Source: Vibrio sp. STUT-A11
GTDB taxonomy: Bacteria; Pseudomonadota; Gammaproteobacteria; Enterobacterales; Vibrionaceae
NCBI RefSeq assembly: GCF_026000435.1
Contig: NZ_AP026764.1
Coordinates: 1 to 64,000, forward strand
Reading direction: 5' to 3'
Length of the DNA stretch: 64,000 nt
Of this stretch, positions 41,181-49,732 are shown piece after piece. The position numbers and the translations under genes were made by a program. Under the pieces are notes generated by a model. The model was not told the DNA's origin, searched no databases, and was given only the letters and a program-made list of their open reading frames with translations. Each line of letters opens with the position of its first letter. Positions within the stretch are counted from its first letter, which is position 1.

Positions 41181-43304
41181 TTATGAAGCCTTGCTCACTT
41201 CAAAACGTCCGACTAATTGGTCGAGACGCTGTAGTGAATTCTGCATCAATGTTGTTCTGCGAGATAATTGTGAAGAAGCTTCTTGAAGTTGAGTCACCGT
41301 AGACTGCGCTTCATCCGCGGTTTGTCGGTGTTCTTCACTGTTTCTGGCGATATCCTGAATCAAAGTAAACAGACTGGTGACTGAAGTTTGCAACTGTTCA
41401 CTTCTGGCCGATTCATCCACCACTTGCGTGTTGTTCTCCACATTGGTGATCCCTTCCTGCATATAGCTAACAGCACGCTCTGACTGAGTATGAAGCGCTG
41501 TCATTAACTCACCAATGTTATTCGCCGCCTGGGAGGTCTTGTTAGCAAGCACTCGCACTTCATCCGCAACGACAGAGAAACCTCGTCCATGCTCTCCGGC
41601 TCGCGCTGCTTCAATTGCAGCGTTCAGTGCTAATAGATTGGTTTGAGCGGTTATTTCAGTAATGACAGAAACAATACTGCCTATTTTTTGCATTTCGTTG
41701 TTCACTTCGTTCACTGTTTCAGCTGAAGATTGAACAATACTTTTAATTTGCTGAGCACTTTCTGCGGCTTTCTGATATTCAAGTTGGGCTGACTGTACGG
41801 TCTGCTGCATCAACTCGTTCATTTCATTTGCAGTATCATTAGCGCTATTAATTTCTTTACTTTGTACGCCAGCAAGAGAAAGCATGTCGGTAATGGAAGT
41901 CGCCGTCATATCACTACTTGCGAGTAATACCTGACTACGACGGAACATAGACTCCGACACCTTCTGCACTTCTTTGCTGGCGAAAACGAGCTCTTCAATA
42001 ATGCCTTCTAAACTATCAATAAAACTGTTAGTCCAGCGACCTAAATCACCCGTTTCATCTGACTTAAATTTACTCTCATTCAGGCGACGTGTTAGGTTCC
42101 CGTCGCCTTCTGCTAATACCTGCATTACCTGAGTCATACTTTCAAGGTTTTTAGCCATGGGTTTAGCACTAAAAACATGGAACAACCCTATCGCAACAAG
42201 CCCCATGACAATAGAAAGCAACAGGAGCAGATCTTTTGCCAGAGGGAAGAACGCATCAATCACAAAAGGAACCAGCATAGGCCCGAAGATACTCAGTGTG
42301 AATTGCTGATTCAGTTTTTGCGCAATAGAGCGATGGCGGTAAACCTCTTCCAGATCGGACTCACACATCATGCCCCAACGATCTTTCGATCCTGGCAAAG
42401 TGAATGTCACCCCCTTACCTATCACAGGTATATGTCGGTAATCCGAATAACCCGGATAATCGATGTATATGTTCTCACCATTTCGGATCGTTTCTCGAAC
42501 CCCAGGGTGAAGCTTATTCGTCGCCGGGTCATTGAACACAATCTCAAACTCAGTATGGTGATTTACCTTCACCACACCCCATTTGGTATGAACACCATCT
42601 TTCAAGTTCTCTCCGTGCGAAAAGTGGTTATCCTCAAAGCGGGAACGAGACAAAGCAACACCAGGTTTAATAGAAGGGTCAAAGTTAGAATCGACCATAA
42701 ATAGATAGTTATCACCTGATTCAGTATAGATATGACCAGCTTCTCGCTGAATTAAATCACCGATAACATCATTAGGAACACGCCCACACAAGCAGCCTTT
42801 TGTATTGTTTTCAAACTCTATTGGCTGATAGAACATGAGCGTCACTTCGTCATGGAAGTGTGAGCTAGAGGGCCCAATCGCTAATGTCACATCATCACGA
42901 TATGGTCCATGCAAAAAAGGTTGGGTAAGCCCTTCTTGTAACGCTTGTAGTGATACAACTTTCTTTCCTTTCTGCGCCAAATAGGAAGATTCAATAATTT
43001 CTCCCTGAGCAGAAACAATAAATAATTCGGATAGGTCAGAACTACGTTGTAATAGACGATTCAACGTATCTTGGTATTCATGTTTGGATTTAGTTGCTAC
43101 GTAAAGAGAAGCGTCATGCAGAAAGGACCACTGATTTTCAGCCCAGGTGGTTAAGATTTTGACTCTGGTATTGGCAATATTCTCAAAAGTTTGTTGTAAA
43201 GAAGCTTTTCGTTTTCTGTTAAACCAGCAAGCTTTGCGCATTGCGAGTTTTCCTGTACAACCAAACCACGGCAGCCACCTCTGTTCTTCAGGCGTCAATT
43301 GCAT
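41181..43304 (-). CDS. Methyl-accepting chemotaxis protein with an unusual N-terminus
   Basis: 707 residues. The C-terminal signalling domain is complete, with the conserved hairpin tip 'EITAQTNLLALNAAIEAARAGEHGRGFSVVADEVRVLA'. A HAMP domain follows a hydrophobic region at about residues 337-380. The first 335 residues form a sensor with a Cys-rich start ('FGCTGKLAMRKACWFNRKRKASL') and no N-terminal membrane span, unlike ordinary receptors. The sensor contains Cache-like 'LFIVSAQGEIIESSY' and 'YLFMVDSNFDPSIKPG' segments. The ligand is unknown. Confidence 0.9.
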   Translation of the reverse strand: MQLTPEEQRWLPWFGCTGKLAMRKACWFNRKRKASLQQTFENIANTRVKILTTWAENQWSFLHDASLYVATKSKHEYQDTLNRLLQRSSDLSELFIVSAQGEIIESSYLAQKGKKVVSLQALQEGLTQPFLHGPYRDDVTLAIGPSSSHFHDEVTLMFYQPIEFENNTKGCLCGRVPNDVIGDLIQREAGHIYTESGDNYLFMVDSNFDPSIKPGVALSRSRFEDNHFSHGENLKDGVHTKWGVVKVNHHTEFEIVFNDPATNKLHPGVRETIRNGENIYIDYPGYSDYRHIPVIGKGVTFTLPGSKDRWGMMCESDLEEVYRHRSIAQKLNQQFTLSIFGPMLVPFVIDAFFPLAKDLLLLLSIVMGLVAIGLFHVFSAKPMAKNLESMTQVMQVLAEGDGNLTRRLNESKFKSDETGDLGRWTNSFIDSLEGIIEELVFASKEVQKVSESMFRRSQVLLASSDMTATSITDMLSLAGVQSKEINSANDTANEMNELMQQTVQSAQLEYQKAAESAQQIKSIVQSSAETVNEVNNEMQKIGSIVSVITEITAQTNLLALNAAIEAARAGEHGRGFSVVADEVRVLANKTSQAANNIGELMTALHTQSERAVSYMQEGITNVENNTQVVDESARSEQLQTSVTSLFTLIQDIARNSEEHRQTADEAQSTVTQLQEASSQLSRRTTLMQNSLQRLDQLVGRFEVSKAS

Positions 43305-43686
43305 AAAAATCCCTCGTTTTCATATTCTTATGAAGAAAATTTTGCAATCCGCGTTCCAACATTGAGATGTTAGTACATTATTCCGCACTTAAATAAAATA
43401 GAGCGTGAGTTGACTATAATATTAGAAATCAACCAGTTAAATCAACTTCAAGTATTCCCCCAACTTACATTAGAAAACCCTACTGTAGGGATTCAAACTC
43501 CAACCCGCACCAACTTAGTGCCAGAAAAGCACCATATCGAGTCAGATTAAACGTTACTGTCCTAAAACTCTTACAGAACGCACGTACGGACTTCATGTAC
43601 GTATCATCATACTTCCACTCAACGCTTCATTCGGGAAAATTCGGGCTCTTTCAACCCGATAAATTTAGCAGCGTCGCAAAGAAAAC
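43305..43686. other. Gap without genes between receptor and endopeptidase
   Basis: 382 bases. No plausible frame. ACGTAC (43582-43587) and GTACGT (43597-43602) form a small inverted repeat in the middle; I cannot assign a role. The receptor's promoter should lie near 43320-43400. Confidence 0.3.
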
Positions 43687-43715
43687 AAAAAAAGCCAAGT
43701 AATACTTGGCCTTTT
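43687..43715 (-). terminator. Terminator of the M23 endopeptidase gene
   Basis: GCCAAGT / ACTTGGC with a 3-base loop; on the minus strand it is followed by seven T. Confidence 0.88.
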
Positions 43716-43750
43716 CAAACTAACAAGATAATAGGGTATAACCCCGCGTA

Positions 43751-45034
43751 TTATAAAACCGCTTTCTCTTTTTCTTTCAGCAGCTTATCCATCGCATCAC
43801 GATTAGCGATGAATGTTGCCATTTCTTTCTTAGGCACCGAGCTCGCCATTGGAATATTTGCTCTCATGGCATTTACTGGTCGCCCATACTGGATCAATTC
43901 GTAGTGAAGGTGAGGTCCAGTAACACGGCCCGTTTTACCCGACAGACCGATTCGTTGGCCACGAGATACTTTTTGCCCTTTCTTCACCAAGATCTTACTT
44001 AGGTGTAGATAGCGGGTTTTGTACTTACTGCCGTGTTCAACCACGACGTAATTACCCGCATATGGGTGTTTACGTGTCATGATAACTGTCCCGTCACCTG
44101 TTGAAACCACTGGTGTACCGATTGGCGTCGCGAAGTCGGTACCATTATGTGGCGCGATACGACCTGTCACAGGATGACGTCGGTTAGGGTTAAAGCCAGA
44201 ACTAATACGCCAACCACGACTTACAGGGTAACGTTGGAAAGCACGCTGTAGACTTTCACCTTTCGCGTTATAAAACTGACCATCGGTGTGCAGATAAGCT
44301 GTGATTTCACGACCGCGATTATAAATTTTTATCGCTTCAATTTCATTCTTACCTGTTGAGAACCCGTTGATGCTTTGTGAACGTCTAACCACTTCAAACC
44401 GGTCTCCAGCACGAAGGTCTTTGCCAAAGTTTAATTGCTCTTTTAGCAAGTTCACAACTTGGCTGATTTCAGCAGACGTTAAGCCAAGACGACTGGCAGA
44501 TGAAGAGAAACTACCATGAATAACACCGACCAGAGGTTCTTGAGTCCAAACACCAGGAATTGAAATGTCGGTAAAGTCATAACTACCGTCACCGTTCAGC
44601 TCATAAACCACTTTGTCTGCAATAGAAAATTGCAGTTCCATTTTAAGTAGTTCACCTTCGATATCATCACGCCAGAATCGTAATGTATTGCCGGGTTTCA
44701 ACGTATCAAGCGCAAGGTAGTTTAAGTCAGTTTCCATGACTTTCATTAATGAGCTGTAGCCGAAACCGAGCTGGCTAAAAATCGTACTAAGATTGTCGCC
44801 AGCCTGGATTTGATATTCAAAGTTTGGTGGGGTGACAACTTCTGCAGTCGTCGCATCAAGAATTCTTTCAACAACCTGCGATTCTGGCAGGTTTAAAGCA
44901 ATGGTTTTCGTCAATGGTGACTCTTTGAGAGAGTGAGAAACACCGATAGCGACCAAAACAGGTAAGGAGTACAACAGCAGCGCTCTACGACCTTTCAGAT
45001 TAGGCAGCCGTCTTGTAATTTCATTTGTAGACAC
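43751..45034 (-). CDS. M23-family peptidoglycan endopeptidase (Shy/MepM type)
   Basis: 427 residues. One N-terminal membrane span ('ALLLYSLPVLVAIGVS'), a LysM/OapA-like cell-wall-binding segment ('EYQIQAGDNLSTIFSQLGFGYSSL'), a middle domain, then a complete LytM zinc site: 'HNGTDFATPIGTPV' (HxxxD) and 'GPHLHYELIQYGRPVN' (HxH). It cleaves D-Ala-mDAP cross-links during cell elongation. Size and layout match the Vibrio enzymes ShyA and ShyB; ShyB is the chromosome-2 member, but I cannot separate them here. No Zur box is obvious upstream, although a 20-bp palindrome lies 36 bases before the start. Confidence 0.93.
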   Translation of the reverse strand: MSTNEITRRLPNLKGRRALLLYSLPVLVAIGVSHSLKESPLTKTIALNLPESQVVERILDATTAEVVTPPNFEYQIQAGDNLSTIFSQLGFGYSSLMKVMETDLNYLALDTLKPGNTLRFWRDDIEGELLKMELQFSIADKVVYELNGDGSYDFTDISIPGVWTQEPLVGVIHGSFSSSASRLGLTSAEISQVVNLLKEQLNFGKDLRAGDRFEVVRRSQSINGFSTGKNEIEAIKIYNRGREITAYLHTDGQFYNAKGESLQRAFQRYPVSRGWRISSGFNPNRRHPVTGRIAPHNGTDFATPIGTPVVSTGDGTVIMTRKHPYAGNYVVVEHGSKYKTRYLHLSKILVKKGQKVSRGQRIGLSGKTGRVTGPHLHYELIQYGRPVNAMRANIPMASSVPKKEMATFIANRDAMDKLLKEKEKAVL

Positions 45035-45069
45035 GGGAATTACTATCTCCTTATAAACAGGCCTATTAG

Positions 45070-45089
45070 CTTATGCATTCCAGCATAAG
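45070..45089. promoter_or_regulatory. 20-bp palindrome before the endopeptidase gene
   Basis: CTTATGC-ATTCCA-GCATAAG, perfect 7-bp arms, 36 bases upstream of the start codon. No T run follows on either strand, so an operator or leader hairpin is more likely than a terminator. Confidence 0.45.
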
Positions 45090-45154
45090 AAATCACTAGG
45101 AAATTTCGAGATCTAGCTCAGAAAACACCTTTTTTTTACACAAGTAAAATAAAT

Positions 45155-45787
45155 TCATCCTTGTTGCATATGTAGGAAATTACCTACACGCTTCAGGGAT
45201 ACAGAATTTAATTGCTTAGGTGTTTCCGACATCGCTTGATTTACATCATGCGTGAGATAGGAAGCCTCGATAATAGTATCGTCTCGCCATTCCAATTGAT
45301 GAAATTTAATACGATCACCGATGAACACACTATCAAGTAATATGACACGGCTTGGCAGTGCATCAAATTTAAACAGACCAATATAATAAAATGCCCCTGT
45401 CCCTTGTGTAGTCACTATCATCGGTGCAAGGATCCACGGCTCCTGATTTATCTGGCGTTGAGCTATAAACTCCGTCGGTAACAAAACCTTACCTTTTGTA
45501 GAACCAGCGTCATAATGACCGATCAAATAACCAAGTTCTTTATCCCAATCTTCAATGAAGCTCACTGCATTTTGCTCAGGAACCTGAATTGTCCACGGGT
45601 TTGAAGATTTGATATTAAGCACGTCCGAAATAATCGAATTTGATTGAACTTCGCGTTGTGGAAACTTGGCTAATATTTCATCATCGGAGAGGCTAAAGCG
45701 GTAAACACCCGCAACAATCACAGTGATTAATAATACAACGGGAATAAGAAGGATAAGTGGAATAGGCAGAATTCTATTGCGAGCCAT
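45155..45787 (-). CDS. Membrane-anchored hypothetical protein (210 aa)
   Basis: Unrecognised. One N-terminal membrane span ('LPIPLILLIPVVLLITVIVAGVYRF'), then a periplasmic domain of about 180 residues without cysteines, containing 'WTIQVPEQNAVSFIEDWDKELGYLIGHYDAGSTKGKVLLPTEF' and 'GAFYYIGLFKFDALPSRVILLDSVFIGDRI'. It lies upstream of the endopeptidase in the same direction, 120 bases away, so a cell-envelope role is possible. Confidence 0.72.
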   Translation of the reverse strand: MARNRILPIPLILLIPVVLLITVIVAGVYRFSLSDDEILAKFPQREVQSNSIISDVLNIKSSNPWTIQVPEQNAVSFIEDWDKELGYLIGHYDAGSTKGKVLLPTEFIAQRQINQEPWILAPMIVTTQGTGAFYYIGLFKFDALPSRVILLDSVFIGDRIKFHQLEWRDDTIIEASYLTHDVNQAMSETPKQLNSVSLKRVGNFLHMQQG

Positions 45788-46095
45788 AGAGACTTCCTTG
45801 TTTTTATATTTTATAAATCGCGCACGGAGTATATACCAAATAAAGCGTCTTCACCGTAAAACAAACTCGGTACCAATACATCAAATGTTTCAAAATAAAA
45901 ATGACCTAGCCTGACTAAGTTCGTCGAGTTTTCGTTTGAAAGGTGATCGCTGCCATGGGGTATTCGGCCTTAAATGTCCTAAACTGTTCTCTGAGAACTT
46001 GAGAAGATTTAGCCCTGCGTGACACTAACCATCCGATTGCCATTACAGGTGCTCAACGGGACATGAAGACAGTTTGAGGTTATTTAAGTTAAACG
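45788..46095. other. Divergent intergenic region
   Basis: 308 bases between two divergent genes. I see only AT-rich promoter-like sequence and no gene, repeat or hairpin. Confidence 0.3.
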
Positions 46096-46503
46096 ATGCC
46101 AAAACCAAACAGAACCCACTCATGCGAATGTGCGTGCGGCTTGATTCAACTTCGCTGCTTAGGTGAACCCATGAGTACATCAATTTGCCATTGCTTTGAA
46201 TGTCAAAAACGAACTGGCAGCGTATTTGGCGTTCAGGCTCGCTTCGCCAAAGAGCACGTCATTTTAGATGGTGACGCGATTAGCTATACCAGAATCAGCG
46301 ACGACGGGAGCGAGGTCCGATACGAATTTTGTCCAGCCTGTGGCACCACTATGCGCCTATTACTCTCCGCTGCACCAGACATTATTGTTGTACCGGTAGG
46401 GCTCTTTAGTGACAAGGAGTTCCAGGAGCCGACCGTTTCTATCTATGAAGAAAGAAAGCATGGCTGGGTCAGTTTCGAATGCACGATGGAGCACATCGAA
46501 TGA
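46096..46503 (+). CDS. GFA (glutathione-dependent formaldehyde-activating-like) family protein
   Basis: 135 residues with the seven-Cys double zinc site of the family: 'CECACGLIQLRC', 'CHCFECQKRTGSVFG' and 'FCPACGTTM'. The founding enzyme adds glutathione to formaldehyde, but most relatives, including this DUF636 type, have no proven activity. No paired formaldehyde dehydrogenase is nearby. The whole family length is present. Confidence 0.88.
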   Translation: MPKPNRTHSCECACGLIQLRCLGEPMSTSICHCFECQKRTGSVFGVQARFAKEHVILDGDAISYTRISDDGSEVRYEFCPACGTTMRLLLSAAPDIIVVPVGLFSDKEFQEPTVSIYEERKHGWVSFECTMEHIE

Positions 46504-46547
46504 GCGTCAACCTTATTTAGGAAGGTACACACTTTCCAAAAAAGTAG

Positions 46548-46602
46548 CTTGTTCTCAAGCATTTTCCATCACTATTTGTTACCTCTGATTTGTTGTGATT
46601 GG
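46548..46602. repeat. Partial copy of the 162-bp Vibrio palindrome
   Basis: CTTGTTCTCAAGCATTTTCC (46548-46567) is identical to the complement of part of the full copy, and the next 35 bases follow it with substitutions to GTGATTGG. Only one end of the element is left. Confidence 0.7.
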
Positions 46603-46720
46603 CCTATCCGCCGCTTTTTTGAGTTTTTTTTGAGAATGATCAACCGAGTTGTACTGTGAGGGGTTTCGTATCTCGGTATGAGCGCTATAATCGCCTCCTA
46701 ACATTTGGTGGGGTTTTATT

Positions 46721-47392
46721 GTGATTTCCAGACTTCCTCGTTGGGTGGAATATGGCGCGTTTCTACTGGCTCTTCTCGCAGGCTGCGTCAATGCCGTTGG
46801 TCTACTCGGCTTTCAACATCAAGCGATAACACACATTTCCGGAACCGTAACTCAGCTAGGAAACAGCTTGCTAACAGGTGTGGACAGTTCCATTCACCTG
46901 CTCTTTATCGTATTTAGCTTTTTGATTGGTGCTGCGTTCAGTGGTTTTTTTATCGAAAGCAGTGCATTAAAACTTGGGCGTCGTTACGGGGTTGCGCTGT
47001 GTATTGAAGGCAGTTTACTCCTTCTTAGTTTGGGCTTTTTGGTTCAGGGCAATGTTTATGGCCAATATTTAGCTTCCGCTGCCTGTGGTTTGCAAAACGC
47101 GATGATTACGACATTTAGCGGCGCTGTAGTCAGAACCACTCACATGACCGGTATTATTACTGATCTAGGCATCATGATTGGCGAAAGCTTGCGCGGACGT
47201 CAATTTGACCGTCGAAAGGCCCTATTGTTCTTATTTATCTTTTCAGGTTTTTTGCTCGGTGGCGTAGCCGGAGCAGCCTTATTTACTGTGTATGGTCTGC
47301 ATACACTGGTCTTTCCAGCGCTATTAGCCTTCGCTACCGCCATCATTTATTGGATATATTTGTACAAGCTAAACCACAGCCCAACATATTGA
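46721..47392 (+). CDS. YoaK (DUF1275) family membrane protein
   Basis: 223 residues with six membrane spans: 'GAFLLALLAGCVNAVGLLGFQHQAITHISGTVTQLG', 'LASAACGLQNAMITTFSGAVVRTTHMTGIITDLG'. The AFxAGxxDA-like start and the 'GLQNA...THMTG' block are family marks. Function unknown. GTG start after GGTGGGG. It is preceded by a partial palindromic repeat. Confidence 0.9.
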   Translation: MISRLPRWVEYGAFLLALLAGCVNAVGLLGFQHQAITHISGTVTQLGNSLLTGVDSSIHLLFIVFSFLIGAAFSGFFIESSALKLGRRYGVALCIEGSLLLLSLGFLVQGNVYGQYLASAACGLQNAMITTFSGAVVRTTHMTGIITDLGIMIGESLRGRQFDRRKALLFLFIFSGFLLGGVAGAALFTVYGLHTLVFPALLAFATAIIYWIYLYKLNHSPTY

Positions 47393-47942
47393 TAGTAAAA
47401 ACAAACTATCAAATAACGACTGTAAAGCAGTCTAAGTGTAAATAGTTTCATAGCACTTAGGCTGTAAATCAGAACCTGACTGAATAGCATCACAAACGCG
47501 CCAGCGAATTCCGCTCTCGTGCCTTACGACTATCCCTAACTTTCCCTCTCCCGTATTCAACACTCAAACTTGGCATGTGTCAGTGGAAAGTCGTTATGTT
47601 AGGAAAGTGTAACGGTGAAAAATTCGACAAATACCACATGACTTAAATCACACTTATCCACGGTTTTACTATTCCAATCACACTGTTTTCCAGAATTACC
47701 TTCACAGAAGTCAATTGATGATACAATTTTCTAACACGGGCAACATATTCGTATACAGAATTGCATTATTCAATCAGTTTTCCGACAAATCGACTGAATA
47801 AGTAAATGTATTTAATGAATAGTATTGCAATGGATGCAGTTTGCGGGTACCCTCCGCTTCCTGCGATTAAATACGGATGTTTAGTGAATATTTATGTCAT
47901 GCAGTATGGCAAGTATTGACTAGTAGTAACACGAGACAATGT
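47393..47942. other. 550-base gap upstream of YjiH with paired half-sites
   Basis: A 10-bp stem (47429-47438 / 47454-47463) follows the YoaK gene without a T run. At 47795 and 47816 two TGAAT half-sites lie exactly 21 bases apart, the spacing of tandem ARG boxes, though the second halves match poorly. No gene is visible. Confidence 0.35.
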
Positions 47943-49307
47943 ATGCACAATAATACTAATGCTACTGAAGCACCTAAAGGCAACTTTTGGATGTTCCTGA
48001 TCCCATCCTTAATCGGTCTTTTACTTTTTATGGCGCCAATCTCTTATGATGGTGACCTTACTATCCCAGTTGCAGTCATGGCTAAAGTCATTCCGGCTGT
48101 GCTTGGCGACACATTGATTGCCATTATTACCGTTATCATCGCTTTTATGGCTGTCGCTTCTGTTCTTTGCAAAATTTTCCAGCCAGCTGCGATTCTTCGA
48201 AATGGTTTCCTGAACGGCCTGTTTAACCCATCTCCACTTTGGTTGCTTGTTCGCTTAATCGGCGGTGCTGCCGTGTTGATGACCTTCTTTGAAATCGGCC
48301 CTAAAGCGGTCTGGGAAGAAAACACAGGAGGATTGGTTCTAACAGGACTCTTACCAACGCTGTTTGCGGTATTCATCTTTGCAGGCCTTTTACTGCCTCT
48401 GCTGCTTAACTTTGGTCTGCTGGAGCTGTTTGGCGCATTGCTAAGTAAAATAATGCGTCCAGTATTTAACCTGCCGGGTCGTAGTGCTATCGACTGTATG
48501 GCGTCTTGGTTAGGTGATGGCAGTGTTGGTATCTTGCTGACCAGTAAACAGTACGAAAACAAGTTTTACACCCAACGTGAAGCTGCGGTAGTGGGGACCA
48601 CATTCTCAGCAGTTTCTATTACCTTCAGTTTGGTCGTTATCGCTCAGGTTCAACTTGAGCACCTGTTCCTGCCGTTCTACGGTACTGTCTGTCTCGCAGG
48701 GGTCGTTGCTGCTGTGATTATTCCTCGCTTACCACCACTAAGCCTTAAGAAAGATCGCTATATTGACGACAGTAAGCCAGACAAAGATGCAGATGCTGTT
48801 CCTGAAGGCCATACTACATTTTCTTGGGGTATGGATCTGGCTCTAAAACGCGCGTCAGAAGTGACTTCGTTCCAATCGGTGTTTAAAGAAGGTGTTCACA
48901 ACGCAATAGACATGGTCTTTGGCGTTCTACCTGTAGTTATGGGCCTGGGTACCGTAGCTTTGGTCGTGGCAGAATACACACCAGTATTTGAGATTCTGGG
49001 TCAGCCATTCATCCCATACCTTGAATTGCTGCAGATCCCTGAAGCGGTAGCCGCATCGCAAACCATCGTCGTTGGCTTTGCTGACATGTTTATCCCTGCG
49101 ATTCTGGCTGCATCAATTGATAATGAAATGACTCGCTTTGTCATTGCGGCTATGTCAGTAACTCAGCTTATCTACATGTCTGAAGTAGGTGCTTTGCTGC
49201 TAGGCAGTAAGATTCCAGTTAATATCGTAGAATTGTTCGTTATCTTTATTCTACGTACCCTAATCACACTGCCTGTGATTGCTGGTATGGCGCACCTAAT
49301 CTTCTAA
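47943..49307 (+). CDS. yjiH: YjiH family membrane protein (nucleoside-recognition/Gate domain)
   Basis: 454 residues with about ten membrane spans. The start MHNNTNATEA is chosen because the preceding 22 codons are atypical; 'FWMFLIPSLIGLLLFMAPISYDGDLTIPVAVMAK' opens YjiH proteins. The Gate domains contain 'SWLGDGSVGILLTSKQYENKFYTQREAAVVGTTFS' and 'VVGFADMFIPAILA'. E. coli YjiH sits with YjiG beside an isoaspartyl dipeptidase gene; no YjiG partner is present here. The transport substrate is unknown. Confidence 0.88.
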   Translation: MHNNTNATEAPKGNFWMFLIPSLIGLLLFMAPISYDGDLTIPVAVMAKVIPAVLGDTLIAIITVIIAFMAVASVLCKIFQPAAILRNGFLNGLFNPSPLWLLVRLIGGAAVLMTFFEIGPKAVWEENTGGLVLTGLLPTLFAVFIFAGLLLPLLLNFGLLELFGALLSKIMRPVFNLPGRSAIDCMASWLGDGSVGILLTSKQYENKFYTQREAAVVGTTFSAVSITFSLVVIAQVQLEHLFLPFYGTVCLAGVVAAVIIPRLPPLSLKKDRYIDDSKPDKDADAVPEGHTTFSWGMDLALKRASEVTSFQSVFKEGVHNAIDMVFGVLPVVMGLGTVALVVAEYTPVFEILGQPFIPYLELLQIPEAVAASQTIVVGFADMFIPAILAASIDNEMTRFVIAAMSVTQLIYMSEVGALLLGSKIPVNIVELFVIFILRTLITLPVIAGMAHLIF

Positions 49308-49324
49308 GATCAATTACTCTTGTT

Positions 49325-49352
49325 AAGGCTCCGCTGCGGCGGGGCCTTTTTT
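49325..49352 (+). terminator. Terminator of yjiH
   Basis: AAGGCTCCGC / GCGGGGCCTT stem (one G-U) followed by six T. Confidence 0.88.
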
Positions 49353-49400
49353 ATTTCTTAGTTCAAGATTTCCTATCGCTTCGTTTCAATCGTGGTTCAC

Positions 49401-49440
49401 AATACCAATCGATGAAATTGGCTGGTTATTCTCTTGTCTC
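49401..49440. repeat. Second partial copy of the Vibrio palindrome
   Basis: AATACCAATCG followed by a TGGTTATTCT-CTTGT block aligns, with substitutions and small gaps, to the right end of the 162-bp element read in complement. The rest of the 425-base gap (49308-49732) shows no gene; a minus-strand frame at 49484-49747 has atypical composition. Confidence 0.45.
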
Positions 49441-49732
49441 AAGTTTGCACCATTCTCATCAGACCAGCCTGCAGAGACTCATCTTAGCATGGCCTCTGCT
49501 CTAACTTATTCATATCAAAGAAGTAAATAATAACTTCAACTTTCAGCCATAAGCAGTGTGCCAAATCTAGTGCTTTTTTATCCAAAAAACGCATGTTTAG
49601 TTTCAAGTTTTTCACAATATTGTCGATAAGTAATGAAGAACCAAACACACTGGTTTCTTTTGCTATCAAATTCACCCGGGTAATAAGAGGTGAAAGCAGG
49701 GATGAGCCATAGGGATACTCAGAGGAAAACAA

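Noticed and set aside
40901..41302. Plus-strand 133-residue frame
   Set aside because: Spans the ends of two minus-strand genes and has unnatural composition.
47640..47665. CRP-like site upstream of yjiH
   Set aside because: Only the TGA-N6-TCA core is present; the first half departs from TGTGA, and it lies far from the start codon.
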